A stretch of DNA of 6,786 bases. Origin: Halieaceae bacterium (GTDB taxonomy: Bacteria > Pseudomonadota > Gammaproteobacteria > Pseudomonadales > Halieaceae). The stretch lies in contig NYTG01000004.1 in assembly GCA_002683395.1 (NCBI GenBank), positions 20,375 through 27,160 of the forward strand. The letters run 5' to 3'. Positions 5,655 through 6,786 of this stretch are shown here, piece after piece. The notes beneath the pieces are model-generated. The model worked only from the letters and a program-made list of their open reading frames with translations. It was not told where the DNA came from and did not search any database. Position 1 is the stretch's first letter. Each line of letters starts with the position of its first letter. A program made the position numbers and the translations under genes.

Positions 5655-6451
5655 TGCGGATCGCGTCCCTGGGCAGTGGTAGTAAGGGGAACGCGACGCT
5701 GGTCGATACGGGAGAGACCCTCATTCTGATTGACTGTGGGCTGCCCCGCAGGGCCGTTGAGGAACGGCTTTCAGACCGGGGTGTATCACCCGGCGACATC
5801 GACGCGATTCTAGTGACCCACGAACATGGCGATCACTGCCGGGGTGTGGTGACGCTGGCGGGCGCTTACAACCTGCCCGTCTTCCTGACCGCGGGAACGG
5901 CCGCGAGCCAGAAACTGGAGGGTCTGCAGCGCGCTATTGTCATCAGGCCCGGTGATCGGTTCGCTGTAGGGGACCTCGATGTCGCTGCTGAGCCCGTGCC
6001 TCATGATGCGCGGGAGCCCGTACAATTTTGCCTCCATCACGCTGGCGTCAAGCTGGGCGTGTTAACCGATTTGGGGAGCATCACTCCCCATGTGGTCAAG
6101 GCCTTCTCTGGCTGCGATGCGTTGGTGCTCGAGTTCAATCATGACCCACAGCTGTTGGCGGAGGGCCCCTACCCGCGTTCAGTCCAGAGCAGGGTGGGTG
6201 GCAATTTCGGTCACCTTACCAATGCGCAGGCCCGTCAGTTTCTGGATCACGCCGATACCTCGAGGCTGAGAATGCTTTTTGTGGCGCATATTAGCCAGCA
6301 AAATAACCAGCCGGAGCTCGCCGATGCGGCGCTCTCTGGGTGGCACGATCTTAATGCCTGTCATGTGATTCATGCGACACAGGAGAGCGGCTTTGATTGG
6401 TTTGATCTCGATGAATCGACAGCGCCCAGCGAGGTTGCTGTTCAGGGCTGA
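5654..6451 (+). CDS. Metallo-beta-lactamase-fold hydrolase, YycJ/WalJ-like
   Basis: The 265-residue cytoplasmic MBL-fold protein opens with MRIASLGSGSKGNATLV, typical of the YycJ/WalJ-like subgroup. Metal ligands are visible in order: THEHGDH (His56, His58, Asp60, His61), His117 in VPHDAR, Asp139 in LTDLG, and His212 in VAHISQQNNQPELA. His187 in NFGHLTN is the other subgroup-typical histidine. The set is complete, so a binuclear metal hydrolase is expected. The substrate is unknown: relatives have been linked to cell-wall control (WalJ) and DNA or RNA processing, but the sequence does not choose. The ATG at 5654 overlaps the bamC stop by one base (TGATG); only a weak GAGG at 5637-5640 precedes it, so coupling to bamC is likely. 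In Pseudomonas the gene also follows dapA–bamC, with purC next; purC is absent here. The last 10 bp overlap the 3' end of the converging acyltransferase gene. Confidence 0.92.
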   Translation: MRIASLGSGSKGNATLVDTGETLILIDCGLPRRAVEERLSDRGVSPGDIDAILVTHEHGDHCRGVVTLAGAYNLPVFLTAGTAASQKLEGLQRAIVIRPGDRFAVGDLDVAAEPVPHDAREPVQFCLHHAGVKLGVLTDLGSITPHVVKAFSGCDALVLEFNHDPQLLAEGPYPRSVQSRVGGNFGHLTNAQARQFLDHADTSRLRMLFVAHISQQNNQPELADAALSGWHDLNACHVIHATQESGFDWFDLDESTAPSEVAVQG

Positions 6452-6786
6452 TGATCGGGTGGACGATGTTTCCAACGACGATTCGACCAAAGAAAACTTT
6501 CTGGCTCCTCGCGAATAGTCTCCTCGGCAGCCCGCACATAGGCCTCGATAATGGCCTCTTCGGTCAGCTGCCCGGGGGTCTCGACGATAGGGAGCAGGCT
6601 GAGGTGATAACGGCCTCGTGATGTTCTGCTGCAGCGTGCAAACATGACTGGAAAGTCTGTCAATTGCGCGATGGTGGCGGGTCCAGTGAAAAAAGCGGTG
6701 GGTTGATTGAGCCACTGTGTCCAGTAAACGTTATCCCTTTCACCCGGAGATTGGTCGGCGACCAATACCAATGCGCGAAAGCGCCG
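6442..6786 (-). CDS. LpxL/HtrB-type lipid A biosynthesis acyltransferase, C-terminal part (5' end outside window)
   Basis: The minus-strand frame stays open to the window edge and ends at TGA (6444-6442), giving 114 residues. Motifs follow the C-terminal half of Kdo2-lipid A lauroyl/myristoyl transferases: VLVADQSPGE with a YW and W shortly after, PTAFFTGPATIAQL, VMFARCSRTSRGRYHL, a helix ending IREEPES, then FLWSNRRWKHRP. The RRWK motif near the end is a hallmark of the LpxL/LpxM family. These inner-membrane enzymes transfer an acyl chain from acyl-ACP to lipid A on the cytoplasmic face. The catalytic HX4D motif and the N-terminal membrane anchor are upstream of the visible part, so lpxL and lpxM cannot be told apart; an ornithine-lipid or other lysophospholipid acyltransferase is a less likely alternative. 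No start is in the window: residue 1 seen here is internal. The stop lies inside the last codons of the converging MBL gene, with a 10-bp overlap. Confidence 0.9.
   Translation of the reverse strand, partial: RRFRALVLVADQSPGERDNVYWTQWLNQPTAFFTGPATIAQLTDFPVMFARCSRTSRGRYHLSLLPIVETPGQLTEEAIIEAYVRAAEETIREEPESFLWSNRRWKHRPPDHQP

Noticed and set aside
6179..6715. Long minus-strand open frame (178 codons) across the MBL and acyltransferase genes
   Set aside because: Its protein is His/Arg/Ser-rich without family motifs. A different minus frame in 6442-6786 carries clear LpxL-type motifs, and the plus strand carries the complete MBL gene.
1..6786. Mobile element, defence system, CRISPR array or RNA gene
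   Set aside because: No terminal inverted repeats, transposase motifs, spaced direct repeats or tRNA-like cloverleaf were found by eye. All sequence is accounted for by housekeeping genes with tight spacing.

Overview
This window looks like ordinary core chromosome from a Gram-negative gammaproteobacterium. BamC is confined to proteobacterial outer-membrane assembly. The block dapA–bamC–MBL hydrolase is a known gammaproteobacterial arrangement, and wrbA followed by a DUF2069 membrane protein is also familiar from Pseudomonas-like genomes. A lipid A acyltransferase at the right edge agrees with a Gram-negative envelope. Base composition looks uniformly moderately GC-rich by eye. No insertion sequence, phage gene, tRNA, rRNA or CRISPR array is visible. 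A marine Cellvibrionales/Halieaceae-type organism is a plausible guess, but that is inference from gene content only.

Layout, left to right. (1) A plus-strand run at 1-3106: the 3' end of wrbA (FMN quinone reductase), a four-helix DUF2069 membrane protein, a full-length 67K-type signal peptide peptidase SppA, and a NUDIX hydrolase starting one base after the sppA stop. (2) A minus-strand gene at 3132-3710 encoding an exported DUF3806 protein. It converges with the NUDIX gene across 25 bp and diverges from dapA across about 43 bp. (3) A second plus-strand run at 3754-6451: dapA (lysine/diaminopimelate synthesis), bamC (outer-membrane assembly lipoprotein) and a YycJ-like metallo-beta-lactamase-fold hydrolase. 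These are joined by 4-base and 1-base overlaps. (4) A minus-strand gene running off the right edge, whose C-terminal 114 residues are those of an LpxL/HtrB-type lipid A acyltransferase. Its 3' end overlaps the MBL gene by 10 bp.

The common theme is envelope biology: DapA feeds meso-DAP to peptidoglycan, BamC belongs to the outer-membrane protein assembly machine, LpxL-type enzymes acylate lipid A, and SppA clears cleaved signal peptides and other membrane peptides. The window is gene-dense: no stretch without a gene exceeds about 45 bp. I do not see a new biological system. The items most worth a second look are small-scale: start-codon choice and the compact divergent DUF3806/dapA junction, a NUDIX start without a visible ribosome binding site, an expanded Nudix box, the altered lysine-regulatory site of DapA, and the overlapping convergent 3' ends of the MBL and acyltransferase genes.
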